32,757 nucleotides of DNA from Candidatus Sumerlaeota bacterium (GCA_016928995.1 JAFGJS010000003.1:1-32757); one strand, 5' to 3'; counted from the first letter of the stretch, positions 1-9,561 are shown. The notes: generated from the letters alone by a model not told the origin. Translations and numbers: made by a program.

Positions 1-111
1 GCCTCCTTCCACAAGGATCTCAAGGGGATGGCCGAAGGTAACCGGAAAAACTATCACCCGTCAATTAAATATCAACAGAGTACTAGCAGGATTCCATTTC
101 ATTAAACTGCC
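1..111. other. window edge, possible 3' end of a plus-strand gene
   Basis: One plus frame stays open from base 1 to a TAA at 103-105, which could be the last 34 residues of a gene entering from the left. A second plus frame is also open to a stop near base 112, so the call is ambiguous. Neither translation resembles a family I recognise. No terminator hairpin was seen between this edge and the convergent gene ending at 112. Confidence 0.2.
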
Positions 112-3100
112 CTAGTAAAGAACCCAATGGCCTGAGACTGAACTGCTTTCGTCGACGCTCAGGACCGTGATGTTCAATGTCGCGTCATCCTGGGCGCTTT
201 GGGAATCGGTGACGCGAACGGTAAAACTGTTGACGCCTGTATCTCCGCTGCCTGGCGTGCCGGAAAGCGCGCCATCGCTGGCGACGCTGAGCCATGAAGG
301 CCCGTCCACCTTGCTGAAGGTCAACGTGTCGCCTAAATCGTCATCAGCCGCATCGCCGGCAAGCGTTTGACCCGTGTAAGCCACGCCAACGGTCGCATAG
401 ACTTTGGCAACAGGATCGCTCAGCCAGTATGGAGAGCTGTTCGTGGCGATAACGGTTATATTCAATGTCGCTTCATCATAGTCGCCCTCGGAATCGGTGA
501 CGCGAACGGTAAAACTGTTGGCGCCTGCGTCTCCGCTGCCTGGAGTTCCGGAAAGCGCGCCGTCGCTGGCGACGCTGAGCCAGGACGCCCCGCTCACCTT
601 GCTGAATGTCAACATGTCGCCCGGATCGGAATCAGCCGCATCGCCGGATAGCGTCTCTCCCGTGTACGCCACAGCAACCGTCGCATCGCTCTTGGCGATT
701 GGATCGCTGATGAAATACGGCGCATTGTTGAGTTCTTCGCCATTCGCCAGCGTCGCCACGTCATCGGCGCTCAGCGCCTCAGAGTAAACGCGGAAATCGT
801 CGGCCAAACCATTGAGATAAGGATCGGTGGCAAAGATTGATTTTCCGATATAGCCCCGAGTAATGCTGCCAAGACTGGAGGGAGTGATTGTCATGGATGT
901 ATTGGAGCCGACGGGACTGCCATCGACATAAAGCTGGCCGGTGCTTCCGCTTAACGTCACAGCCACATGAATCCAACTCCCGCTGGAAAGCGCCGCTGTG
1001 CCGTTGATTTGCTCCTCATTGTTATATCCGGATGTTGTCATCGCAAAACGAATCGCGTTGCCGCCGGAATAAGGAGTCAGGAACATGTAACTCCCCGTGC
1101 TTGCGTCGGGCGTCGTGTCCGTGCCAAAATCAAAAACGCGCGTCCACATGGTGACGCTGTCCAGATACACCCAACCCGTGATCGAAAAATCAGTCAGATC
1201 GTCCAGCACGCCCTGGGAAAGTTCCACGTATTGCGAAGAAGCGGAAACCAGATGCACAGCGTTGTCCAGTTGTCCGGTTTCCCATGCGGGACTATTGATT
1301 GTGCCGGCGTCAAGACCGCGGCCGCTGGAATCGTATGCGACAGAACCCGAAGTCTCGTCGAACTTCAAGTGCATACGCAGCGTGGAGGGCGTGATAGCAA
1401 CCTCGGCAGAGTCGCCGCTCTCGCCCTGAGTATTGTTGCTGCTGACGACGTAATAGTAGGTCACGCCGTTGGTCAAACCAGTGTCGGGGTATGTCCTTAT
1501 CGTCAAATCGGAAGCGATGGTGGTGTATGGTCCGCCGCTTACAATGGCTCGCTTGACGTTATACGAATCCGCGGCATTGCCGGCGTCCCAGTTCAGGGTC
1601 GCTCCGCCGTCTTCGGGAATCCCTGTGACATTGTCCGGGGCTTCGGGATCAGGATAGACAAGCGCGGTCAATTCGGCGACGCTGAGGGCGCGGCTGTAGA
1701 TGCGCAGATCATCCAGCGCGCCATTGAAATAAGGATCGTCCCACTGCGATTTTCCAAGATAGTTCTGCGTCGTGTTGCCAAGGCTGGCGGGGTTGAGCGT
1801 CATGGAAGGATTGGAGCCAACCTGCGTTCCATTGATGTATAGGCGGCCGGTGCTTCCGCTCAATGTAACGGCGACGTGCGTCCAGACGCCGGCCGAGATG
1901 GCGGTGGAACTGTCGATCTGCTGCTCGCTCACCGAGGCGGTGCGGATGGCGAAACGCATCAATGCGGATGAGCCCGAGTATTGTGTCGTGAGGAACATAT
2001 AGTTGCTCGTGTCCGTGCCGAAATCGAAAATGCGCGGCCACGATTCGAAACTCGTCACATTCACCCAGGCGCAGATTGTAAAATCGCCCAAGCCGCTCAC
2101 CACACGTTCCGGCAGCGTGACGAATTGTGAAGAGCCGCTCGAAAAGGCAAGGGAGTTGCTCAACTCGCCCTCGCTCCATGCCGGCGAATTGATGAGGGCG
2201 CCATCCCAGGCGTTGCCGCTGGAATCCGAGGCTGCGTCGCCATCGGTTTCATCGAACTTTAACCAGGCGACCAGATCGGAAACAATCACGTCGGCCTCGT
2301 CAGAATCGTCGCTTTCGCCTAGTCCGTTGACCGCGCTGACCACATAAAAGTAAACAGTGCTCTCGTCTGCGGTAGTGTCCGAATAAACATCATCGGTCAC
2401 ACCCGTGGCAATCGTCGTGTAGGATCCGCCGCTCACTGTGGCGCGCTTGATGTTATAGGAATCGGCGTTGGGACTGGCGTACCCGCTTAAAACGACCACC
2501 GAGCCGCTGCGCGAGGCGTCAAGCCCCAAGGGAGCAATGGGCACGTTGTTCACGGTGATCTGAACTTCCGCAGTGTCCGTAGCGCCGCTTGGATCGGAGA
2601 CACGAATGACGAATTGATTCAAGCCGATGTTGGAATTGTCCGGGGCGCCGGAAAGCGTGCCGCCAGAGGCGACCGTCAGCCATTCAGGACCGCTGATTTT
2701 CGTAAAGGTCAGCGTGTCGCCATCATCGTCCGTCACTTCATTGGTGAGATTTTCTCCCAGCGTGCTGTAATCCACGTCCGGATCAATCGCGGAAAGGACG
2801 GTCGGCCTGGCGTCAAAGGCCGGCGCATTGTTGGCGCTGCCGCCCCACAGATCATAAATCTCGGCGCCGGTCAATCCACGCGAGTAGATGCGGAAATCGT
2901 CCAGCATGCCGTCCAGATAAGGATCATCGTCCGACTGGGACCGGCCAAGATAGTTCTGTTCCGTGTCGCCCAAATGGTACGGGCGCAATGTCATCGAGCT
3001 TGCCGTTCCTGTGGGAACGCCGTTGACGTAGATGATTCCCGTATCGCCGCTCAACGTAACGGCGATGTGCGTCCATGTCCCGGTCGGTATCGCCACTGTG

Positions 3101-5409
3101 CTGTCAATGATCTGCTCAACATCGCTAGCCGTGTAAAACTTGAAACGCGGATTACCGGAACTCGCTTCAGAGATCAGCGTCATGTAATAGATCTCGCTGT
3201 CGCCAAAATCGAAAATGCGCGTCCATATTTCGGAGCTGTCGAGATACACCCACGTGGCGACAGTGAAATCGTTGCATTGGCTGACCACGCCGGTCGTAAA
3301 CGAAACGTACTGGCTGCTCCCGTCAAGGTTCACCGCGTTGCCGATCATGCCGCTGACGAATGTGGCTCCGCCGGCAAGCGTGCCGTCCCAGCCATTGCCC
3401 GACGAATCGCTCGCCGTGACGCCGCTGGATTCATCGAACTCCAGATGCACATACGGACCGAATGTGCCTGACGTCACGGCTATCGCCTCGGATGACGGCA
3501 AGCCGGCGCCGGCAATGTTCAGCCCCTTCACGATGTAATAGTACGTCGTCCCCTCGTTCACATCATTGTCGGAGTAGTTCGTCGAAGCTGTTTCAGTGAT
3601 CGTCATGTACGGACCGCCGCTCTCTGTGGCGCGCCGCACCAAATAGCTCGTAGCACCGGCCGCCGCCGGCCAACTCAACGCCACGCTGCCCGTACTGGGC
3701 GTAGCGTTCAGACTCGCCGGCGTAGCGGGCAAACTCGTCGTCGCTAAGCCCTGGATCAAATCAATGCAGTCGAGACTATATCCAGCGCTTAAGTAACCCG
3801 TGCTTCCTGAACCGCTGATGGGGTAAACATAAAGCGTATTGGTTCCCGTGACCAGCGCACTGGCCGGCACGCTGAAAGAATAGATGACGTTGTTGCCTCG
3901 ATAGGTGCCGACTGTCAGCGTGCGGGTGTCAGGCTGGCTCGAAGGGCCTTGAAACGACGACGTCCACGAATTAACGCCGATATTCGGCCGGCCGCCTTCA
4001 TAGGCGCAGGTGATGCCCACGCGAAGGGCGCTGGCCACGACTTGACCGGCAGTGAGTGCGAACTGAATCGTTTGGGTGCCGTTGATATCCTTCCACTGAT
4101 AACACGGAATGCCTTCCGCGGCGGTTGAAGTCCCGACGACAAACGTCCCGGGATTCCAGCTCTCCATGCGCACATCCGACGGATGCATGATGTTGACTCT
4201 GTCGCCGTTGACAAATTCCCTCGGCGTGCCGTCCCATTCGCCGATCCGCCACAGCGGCGTGGTGAAAGCCGGATCGCTCGTGATGGCAATCGCGCTGACT
4301 GGCGTCGTCTGACCGGCAGTCACGGTGACGGTATCGGTGTGAACTCCGTATTCATTCTTATAAACGGTAAGCGTGTAGACGCCCGGAATCAGACCTTCCG
4401 CGTAAAACGAACCGTCAACATCCGATGCATCCGCCCAGTATTGAGCCGCGCTATTGGCAAATCTGACGGTGTAGTCGTAACGCGTGTCGCGTCCCGTGAT
4501 GCCGCCGCAATGCACGTTGCCGCGATCGGGGGCATCGACATAGCCGATCATCCCCATGCCGTTGAGCCAGGAAGAATCCACCGAATCCGGCACGGCTCCA
4601 TCCGTGAAAACCAAAGTATAGGAATTCAAAATATCCTTGCGCAGATCCTCGGTCTGACCTTCGCCATAGTTGATGATATAAGTGACCTCCTGATCGCTGC
4701 CGCCCTGATTCAGCAAACAACGATAAAAAGGACCGCCCGAGCCGCCCTCCTGATTGTCGCGCAACATCCACACCCCGACATGATCGCCGGTCGCCCCGAT
4801 GTAATCCCAATCCTTGAGGCGCATGTTGGAATAATGCTTTGAGCGCGTCTCGCCATTCGCCATGCCATAAACATCGGCCGATTCGATGGCCCCCGTGGTT
4901 CCGGTCAGGTCAGACGGCGGCGGACCATAAGGCAGATTGCTATACGGCATTCGCACGATGTAACGGCACAATCCGCCGCCTGTAATCGGCTGCGTGGTGA
5001 AGTAAGTGCCCATATAGATCTGCGGATAGCCATTTCGCGCAATGTAATAGTGCGTCAGTTCATCCGTCACAACCGTGATCTTGATGTGATCCGCATCCAC
5101 CACCTGTGCGCTGACGGTCACATTCGAGGTGTCGTACCCGAGCCAGTCAAAGCCGGAATTGATGTGCGAACCGCGGCTCTGATCCTGGTATTCAACACCG
5201 TTGTATACCAGGCTCATGATGTCGCCCGGAGACTGCGTGCTGGAACCGTAATCGACTCTGCGAATCTGGAAGACCAATCCAGCGTCAGTGTCTACGGTAT
5301 AGGCGTCAGTGCTGGTCGTAAGTCCAAAATCAGCAGACACCTGCATGGACGGCGCCATGCAAGCCATCAGGATTATAGCCAAAATAATGGTATAGTTAGA
5401 TTTCATCAT
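112..5409 (-). CDS. secreted modular rhamnogalacturonan lyase (PL4-like) with FN3, LamG and Ig-like modules
   Basis: The 1765-residue protein starts with a signal peptide (about 1-26, cleavage after VSA). Residues 27-555 resemble the three-part fold of PL4 rhamnogalacturonan endolyases: a beta-sandwich catalytic part, a small carboxypeptidase-like domain near 320-375, and a jelly-roll part opening with the PL4-typical PLWRIGEWDGTP stretch at 385-396. The enzyme would cleave the RG-I backbone of pectin by beta-elimination. The tail reads FN3 (560-648), LamG (653-857), Ig/cadherin-like (862-955), FN3 (957-1045), LamG (1047-1252), FN3 (1256-1343), LamG (1345-1555) and two Ig-like repeats (1562-1657, 1658-1753). 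PL4 enzymes are usually about 500-650 residues, so two thirds of this protein is accessory. Start: ATG-ATG at 5409 behind a GAGGGGTGG site. The C-terminus ends in GHWVLY with no recognised sorting signal. Catalytic residues were not verified. Confidence 0.85.
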   Translation of the reverse strand: MMKSNYTIILAIILMACMAPSMQVSADFGLTTSTDAYTVDTDAGLVFQIRRVDYGSSTQSPGDIMSLVYNGVEYQDQSRGSHINSGFDWLGYDTSNVTVSAQVVDADHIKITVVTDELTHYYIARNGYPQIYMGTYFTTQPITGGGLCRYIVRMPYSNLPYGPPPSDLTGTTGAIESADVYGMANGETRSKHYSNMRLKDWDYIGATGDHVGVWMLRDNQEGGSGGPFYRCLLNQGGSDQEVTYIINYGEGQTEDLRKDILNSYTLVFTDGAVPDSVDSSWLNGMGMIGYVDAPDRGNVHCGGITGRDTRYDYTVRFANSAAQYWADASDVDGSFYAEGLIPGVYTLTVYKNEYGVHTDTVTVTAGQTTPVSAIAITSDPAFTTPLWRIGEWDGTPREFVNGDRVNIMHPSDVRMESWNPGTFVVGTSTAAEGIPCYQWKDINGTQTIQFALTAGQVVASALRVGITCAYEGGRPNIGVNSWTSSFQGPSSQPDTRTLTVGTYRGNNVIYSFSVPASALVTGTNTLYVYPISGSGSTGYLSAGYSLDCIDLIQGLATTSLPATPASLNATPSTGSVALSWPAAAGATSYLVRRATESGGPYMTITETASTNYSDNDVNEGTTYYYIVKGLNIAGAGLPSSEAIAVTSGTFGPYVHLEFDESSGVTASDSSGNGWDGTLAGGATFVSGMIGNAVNLDGSSQYVSFTTGVVSQCNDFTVATWVYLDSSEIWTRIFDFGDSEIYYMTLISEASSGNPRFKFYTASDVEQIIDSTVAIPTGTWTHIAVTLSGDTGIIYVNGVPTGTASSMTLRPYHLGDTEQNYLGRSQSDDDPYLDGMLDDFRIYSRGLTGAEIYDLWGGSANNAPAFDARPTVLSAIDPDVDYSTLGENLTNEVTDDDGDTLTFTKISGPEWLTVASGGTLSGAPDNSNIGLNQFVIRVSDPSGATDTAEVQITVNNVPIAPLGLDASRSGSVVVLSGYASPNADSYNIKRATVSGGSYTTIATGVTDDVYSDTTADESTVYFYVVSAVNGLGESDDSDEADVIVSDLVAWLKFDETDGDAASDSSGNAWDGALINSPAWSEGELSNSLAFSSGSSQFVTLPERVVSGLGDFTICAWVNVTSFESWPRIFDFGTDTSNYMFLTTQYSGSSALMRFAIRTASVSEQQIDSSTAISAGVWTHVAVTLSGSTGRLYINGTQVGSNPSMTLNPASLGNTTQNYLGKSQWDDPYFNGALDDLRIYSRALSVAELTALVYPDPEAPDNVTGIPEDGGATLNWDAGNAADSYNVKRAIVSGGPYTTIASDLTIRTYPDTGLTNGVTYYYVVSSNNTQGESGDSAEVAITPSTLRMHLKFDETSGSVAYDSSGRGLDAGTINSPAWETGQLDNAVHLVSASSQYVELSQGVLDDLTDFSITGWVYLDSVTMWTRVFDFGTDTTPDASTGSYMFLTPYSGGNAIRFAMTTSGYNNEEQINGTAALSSGSWIHVAVTLSGSTGQLYVDGSPVGSNTSMTITPSSLGSITRGYIGKSIFATDPYLNGLADDFRVYSEALSADDVATLANGEELNNAPYFISDPIAKSDATVAVAYTGETLSGDAADSDPGDMLTFSKVSGASWLSVASDGALSGTPGSGDAGANSFTVRVTDSEGDYDEATLNITVIATNSSPYWLSDPVAKVYATVGVAYTGQTLAGDAADDDLGDTLTFSKVDGPSWLSVASDGALSGTPGSGDTGVNSFTVRVTDSQSAQDDATLNITVLSVDESSSVSGHWVLY
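151..726 (-). repeat. tandem duplication of a 96-residue Ig-like module (288-bp period)
   Basis: Within the PL4-like gene, two adjacent units of 96 codons are very similar in DNA as well as protein: blocks at 203 and 491 are offset by exactly 288 bp and share long identical runs. Each unit ends in a TLNITV strand. A more diverged single copy sits at residues 862-955 of the same protein, so the pair looks like a recent duplication. Confidence 0.8.
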
Positions 5410-5660
5410 CTATCCACCCCTCTGTTAATAAATTGAGTGTTGAAGGTAAGAAAGCAAAAAACGAGGCATGCTAATCCGATCTGAACCGCAACACAGCAAA
5501 ACTATCGTATCGCTTGTCATGCAACTATAGGGTCAAATATATATTGTTCATTCACAACAGGCAACGCTAATTTGCAACCCAATGCTTGAAATATTCATGT
5601 AAATTTCAATGCGCGCTAAACCGTCTATTTTGAACGATTCTTACTTTATTAAAATCTTAT

Positions 5661-5752
5661 TCGTACTCGTACTCAGCGCAGCGGTACTCGTACGCGATTT
5701 TAGCGCTGTTGTCCCTGTTGAATCACATTTTCGAAGATGAGTGCGAGTACGA
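5661..5752. repeat. inverted repeat with TCGTACTCGTACTC arms
   Basis: The 14-base arm at 5661-5674 is matched by its reverse complement at 5739-5752 with one mismatch. A further TACTCGTACG copy lies between them at 5683-5692. The arms are themselves GTAC-based micro-repeats. It could be a structured RNA, a protein-binding array or a decayed mobile end. Confidence 0.5.
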
Positions 5753-5883
5753 CCATAAATTCATTGCTTTTCAACAAATCAAACGGTTCTCGAAGATAAT
5801 TGCCGCATCGCCCATCACAAGCCCGACCATCACAGGGGTGTTACGGATACAGAACATCTCTCGAAAGTTGAGGCCCTATCCCT

Positions 5884-5912
5884 AAAATGTGGCACAGCCG
5901 CCCTTGGTTGTG
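5884..5912. repeat. dispersed palindromic repeat, copy 1
   Basis: These 29 bases are the reverse complement of 24926-24954 with two mismatches. The core can fold as CACAGCC/GGTTGTG. An 11-base block TCTCGAAAGTT lies just upstream here (5869-5879) and also just upstream of the other copy (24896-24906), so the two loci share a composite element. Confidence 0.7.
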
Positions 5913-5960
5913 AACCTATTTCATTCGGATAAACTATTGAGCACTATTATATGTTGGAAA

Positions 5961-8360
5961 TCAACGAATCATCAGAGCGGCATCATCGATATAGAGGGCG
6001 CCTTCCACTGTGGCTTCGGCGTGGAGCACGATCCATACGTTCAGCGCATCTTCCATTGCTTTGATGTATTCAGGATTATCCGTGAGGAAGGTGTGCGTTT
6101 TCCATTCGCGGCATTCGGCGAGAGGGATTTCTCCAAGAACCATCCACCAGTTTTGCGTGCTTTGCATCACGATCTGAATCTTGGCTTCGGGATCGTCGCA
6201 GCGGAAATTGTCAGCGGTCTTGAGGTCGAGCCGCACGCCGCGGATGTTGCGTTTGGCCACGCCGTCCGGCAACGACTGAATCACAAGCGCCTCCTGCTTT
6301 TTCGTTTCGGCCGGATTCTTGCCGTCGAAGTCCACGCGCACGACGCCTTCATTGGGCCGCACGCTGAAGTCCATCGCCAGCGCCCACTGCGAATGCAGGC
6401 AGGACGGCACGGCGGTCTCCTCAAACGGCCATAGAATACGCAGCTGCGGAATCGACTCCTTGAATCGGATCGTCTTTTCAGCCGCTAGATTGCCGCCGGA
6501 CTTAATCGCCACTGTAGCCTCGCCCACGCCCGTCGAACGCAGGAAGAAGCGCCCGGCAGCCTCTTGTAAACGCACGACCTGCCGGTCGGCCTGCGCGACA
6601 CCCGTCACCTCAAGCGAACAGTAAGGGTAATATATTGGTTCACTGGTTTTTCCATCATAGGCGCAAACCCAGCCTTGGACCTTCGCATTGGCGAACTCTT
6701 CGTCAGGCAGGATGATTTCGAAGCGGATGGGCTCATACTTGACGGCCTTTCTGCGCCAATTCAGAAAGGATTTCTTGGCTTCCTTGGGGATACTTATAAT
6801 TTCGCTTGGCACAGTCAAACTGTGGCCGGTTTCCGGAATGCGATAGACGATCACGCTGGCAGGCGGCACTTTGACGAAAAAGACTGGTCCGCATTGCATT
6901 GGATCAATCTTGGGTCCGAAATTCCAGCGAACCGTATCGAATTTCTCATGGCGCGGACGATCTGGCTTGTCATCGTACCAAAAATATTCCTGGCTGGTGA
7001 AACACACCTGATCGCCTCGCGCCTCCGCTTGGAAATTCTCCAAAACCATAACGAGCTGACCTTCCCGGTCGCCCGAACGGTTTACGACTAAAATTGAAAC
7101 GCCGTCCTCCGTGTGAGTCGCGTATGCCGATAGATTCTCCGCGCCGTCGAGCCGCGATTCCAGCAGCGCATCGCCCATCAGACGGCTCCACATCCACGAG
7201 CCCCAGTAATGCGCCGCACGCATGGGCTCCGCTTGCGCGGGCGTCAGGTTGGTCATTTCGAACTGATTCGAGAACGTCATGCCCGCGCGGAACATCTCGC
7301 CCACGAACAGCGCGTGCCACTGCGCGCCGTGCATACTCGGCCAGCCCATGTTCCATTCCGAGTAGCCGATCTCGATTTCGTCGGCGCGGTCCGGTTGGTG
7401 CTGGCGAATCGCAGAGAGAACGGGTTGAATATCCCACTGCGGAATCATCGCGCGGGAGAACAGGTCTTCGTCGCTATCCGCGCTGTTGGCCGGATAGGTG
7501 TGGATGGAGACGAAATCCACCAGCTCGCCGCAATTCCGCAGCACGTCTTCGTACCAATCCATGCACCCGACCTTGATGCTCGGATCGACCGCCTTCATCG
7601 CCGTGGCGAATTCCTGATACCGATGCCAGTAGATTTCGCCGTTGAGCTTCTTGCCGCCGGGCAGGTTGTGACCGGCCTCCCAACTGCCGCCGAGCTCGTT
7701 GCCGAGTTCCCAATACTCGACTGGATAGCTTTTCTTTTGAACCCAGCGCACCCATTCCGCGGCGTCGCGCGGCGTGCCCTGGCCCATGTTGACGATCACC
7801 ATCGCCGTGCAGCCGACGTCCCGAATAAATTCGTGCATGTATTTCACGTCGATATTGCCGTTCCATGACTCCGAAGTTTTCTCATCCACACAGAACGGCT
7901 TGCCCTCCATCGCCAGAAATCCGGGGGCGTAATCCGAATAGTCCACATCCCACACACCGAACGGCGCGGACCATTCGGAATACGGCTCGGGCGAAAATTT
8001 GGGCATGTCGAACCGGCCGTCCTTCAGCACGCCATTGCCGTTCCACCAGGTGATATCGCCCCAACTGCCGCCAGGGATGCGGATCACGGTCGGTCCCAGG
8101 TCGCGGTAATACTGGCGGATGGCCGAATTGTCATAAAATTCCTTCGGCGACCATCCGGCCATGTTGGTTCCCGTCAGGCGGCGATGATCGATCTCGCGGA
8201 GCACCTTCGCCGCATCGACCGTCAAGCGCCCATGAGTTGGCGTTATATCTGTGCGGAAAGTCGGCGTTGTTGAAGTAGTGGAGGTTTCCGTTTGCGCGAA
8301 AAGTGCGCTCATCGAAAAACATCCTAACAGAATGATGACAGCCAGTGTGCGTTGAGTCAT
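5961..8360 (-). CDS. secreted clan GH-A glycoside hydrolase, GH51-like (arabinofuranosidase type)
   Basis: With the ATG at 8360 the protein has 799 residues and begins with a good signal peptide (MTQRTLAVIILLGC, cleavage near LFA/Q). An in-frame TTG at 8408 and an ATG at 8381 extend it but spoil the signal; no start has a strong ribosome site (AAGG lies 13 bases before 8360). The catalytic TIM barrel carries WELGNE, whose last Glu (about residue 222) fits the acid/base, and YSEWN, whose Glu (about 335) fits the nucleophile. This is the layout of retaining clan-A enzymes such as GH51 arabinofuranosidases. Residues from about 620 on look like a beta-sandwich of the CBM4 sort. The neighbouring PL4-like gene on the same strand suggests removal of arabinose side chains from RG-I. 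The family is less certain than the clan; GH44 or GH39-like are alternatives. Confidence 0.75.
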   Translation of the reverse strand: MTQRTLAVIILLGCFSMSALFAQTETSTTSTTPTFRTDITPTHGRLTVDAAKVLREIDHRRLTGTNMAGWSPKEFYDNSAIRQYYRDLGPTVIRIPGGSWGDITWWNGNGVLKDGRFDMPKFSPEPYSEWSAPFGVWDVDYSDYAPGFLAMEGKPFCVDEKTSESWNGNIDVKYMHEFIRDVGCTAMVIVNMGQGTPRDAAEWVRWVQKKSYPVEYWELGNELGGSWEAGHNLPGGKKLNGEIYWHRYQEFATAMKAVDPSIKVGCMDWYEDVLRNCGELVDFVSIHTYPANSADSDEDLFSRAMIPQWDIQPVLSAIRQHQPDRADEIEIGYSEWNMGWPSMHGAQWHALFVGEMFRAGMTFSNQFEMTNLTPAQAEPMRAAHYWGSWMWSRLMGDALLESRLDGAENLSAYATHTEDGVSILVVNRSGDREGQLVMVLENFQAEARGDQVCFTSQEYFWYDDKPDRPRHEKFDTVRWNFGPKIDPMQCGPVFFVKVPPASVIVYRIPETGHSLTVPSEIISIPKEAKKSFLNWRRKAVKYEPIRFEIILPDEEFANAKVQGWVCAYDGKTSEPIYYPYCSLEVTGVAQADRQVVRLQEAAGRFFLRSTGVGEATVAIKSGGNLAAEKTIRFKESIPQLRILWPFEETAVPSCLHSQWALAMDFSVRPNEGVVRVDFDGKNPAETKKQEALVIQSLPDGVAKRNIRGVRLDLKTADNFRCDDPEAKIQIVMQSTQNWWMVLGEIPLAECREWKTHTFLTDNPEYIKAMEDALNVWIVLHAEATVEGALYIDDAALMIR

Positions 8361-8529
8361 GAGTTCAGAGATACCTTTCATCCATTCGGCTTTGTCATAT
8401 TGACTCAATCTAGCGCCCTTCCGTTTGCCTCGCCATTTTTTTCGAGCCGATCCATCGCGCGTTGTTTTTGATTGCGATTTTCAGCCGCTTTCGGCATCGT
8501 CGCAGGATTCAATGCAAATGGAGCGAACA

Positions 8530-9423
8530 ATGCCAGTTTACAGCATGACAGGTTACGGACAAGCCCGCACACAAACCCCGCTGGGCGAATTTGCGGTGCA
8601 GCTCAAAAGCGTGAACAACCGCTTCGCGGACGTGCAAGTGCGTATGCCGCGAGAATTCAACGCGCTGGAAATTCCATTGCGCGACCGGGTGAAGAACGCC
8701 CTGCTGCGCGGAAAGATCGACGTAGCAATCCAATGGTCGCCGTCCGAGCAAGCGGCGCGAACCGTGAAGTTGGACAAGGAGATTATCAACTCGTTGCGCG
8801 AGCAAATCATGGAGATGCAACGCGAGTGGGGCGCGGAAAGCGACGTGCCGTGGCGCGATCTGCTGGGGCTGCCCGGCGCGGCGTCCATCGAACAGCCAGA
8901 GATCGACCTCGAAACGGCGCGCGAGATGCTGGAGCAAGCCGTGGATGCGGCGCTGAAGCCGATGCTGGAGAGCCGCGCGAACGAAGGCAATGCGCTGAAG
9001 GAGCATCTGCTGGCGGAGATATGCGAATTGATCACGATGACAGAAACCGTAGAAACTGTGCGCGGCGAGGTGGTGGAACAATACCGGGAGAAATTGATGA
9101 AACGTTTGGAGGAGCTGATGCAGCGCGCGCCCGACGCCATCGACGACAGCCGGATCGAAGCCGAAGTGCTGATCATGGCGGAGCGCTGCGACATCACCGA
9201 GGAGCTCGTGCGGTTGCGTTCGCATTTCCAGGCGTTCAACAACGAGTTGACCGGCGATACGACGGACGAGGTAGGCAAAGGATTGGAATTCCTGACGCAG
9301 GAGCTCAACCGCGAAGTGAACACCATCGGCTCCAAGGCGCGCCTGACCTCGGTCAACTCGACCGTGGTGGAGATGAAGAAAATCATCGAAAAAATCCGCG
9401 AGCAACTGGCGAATATCGTGTAA
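8530..9423 (+). CDS. yicC: YicC-family endoribonuclease
   Basis: The 297-residue protein starts MPVYSMTGYGQA and ends with the family's conserved C-terminal block (FLTQELNREVNTIGSKA, then a helix to LANIV). YicC_N covers about residues 1-155 and DUF1732 about 205-297; length matches the family. E. coli YicC is described as an endoribonuclease acting on RNAs such as RyhB, in the cytoplasm. Start: ATG at 8530, preceded by GGAG with six bases between; upstream in-frame starts lack such a site and would add residues the family does not have. In many bacteria gmk follows yicC, but here the next gene is a nitroreductase-like one. Confidence 0.92.
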   Translation: MPVYSMTGYGQARTQTPLGEFAVQLKSVNNRFADVQVRMPREFNALEIPLRDRVKNALLRGKIDVAIQWSPSEQAARTVKLDKEIINSLREQIMEMQREWGAESDVPWRDLLGLPGAASIEQPEIDLETAREMLEQAVDAALKPMLESRANEGNALKEHLLAEICELITMTETVETVRGEVVEQYREKLMKRLEELMQRAPDAIDDSRIEAEVLIMAERCDITEELVRLRSHFQAFNNELTGDTTDEVGKGLEFLTQELNREVNTIGSKARLTSVNSTVVEMKKIIEKIREQLANIV

Positions 9424-9438
9424 CGCGGAACTGATTGT

Positions 9439-9523
9439 ACGCAAAGACGCAAAGGCGCGGAGAGCGCAAAGATATATAACAAATAACATTCTTGTATTTC
9501 TCTGCGTCTTTGCGCCTTTGCGT
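9439..9523. repeat. inverted pair of 'ACGCAAAGACGCAAAGGCGC' repeats
   Basis: The arm at 9439-9464 is followed, after about 35 bases, by a near-reverse complement at 9500-9523 (CTCTGCGTCTTTGCGCC at its start). Together they could form a long imperfect hairpin just behind the yicC stop. A further single copy of the same motif lies at 10143-10174. Similar purine-rich GCAAAG repeats are common between genes in environmental bacteria. Confidence 0.8.
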
Positions 9524-9561
9524 TTAATTGGTTATGCGCATTCTTGATGGAGGAAGCGACA

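Larger units (their letters stand above)
5410..5960. other. 551-bp intergenic region, AT-rich, with repeats but no gene
   Basis: The region separates two minus-strand carbohydrate-enzyme genes. No open frame of note was seen. The part next to 5409 must hold the promoter of the PL4-like gene, but I could not place convincing -35/-10 boxes. The middle has the inverted repeat at 5661-5752, and the distal part has a dispersed repeat at 5884-5912. No clear terminator hairpin with a T tract follows the upstream gene, whose stop is at 5961. Confidence 0.6.

Noticed and set aside
967-1842. 291-codon plus-strand frame inside the PL4-like gene (also 4183-4842 and other shorter ones)
   Set aside because: Antisense to a gene with clear signal peptide and domains; the translations are Arg/His-rich without recognisable motifs, as expected of shadow frames.
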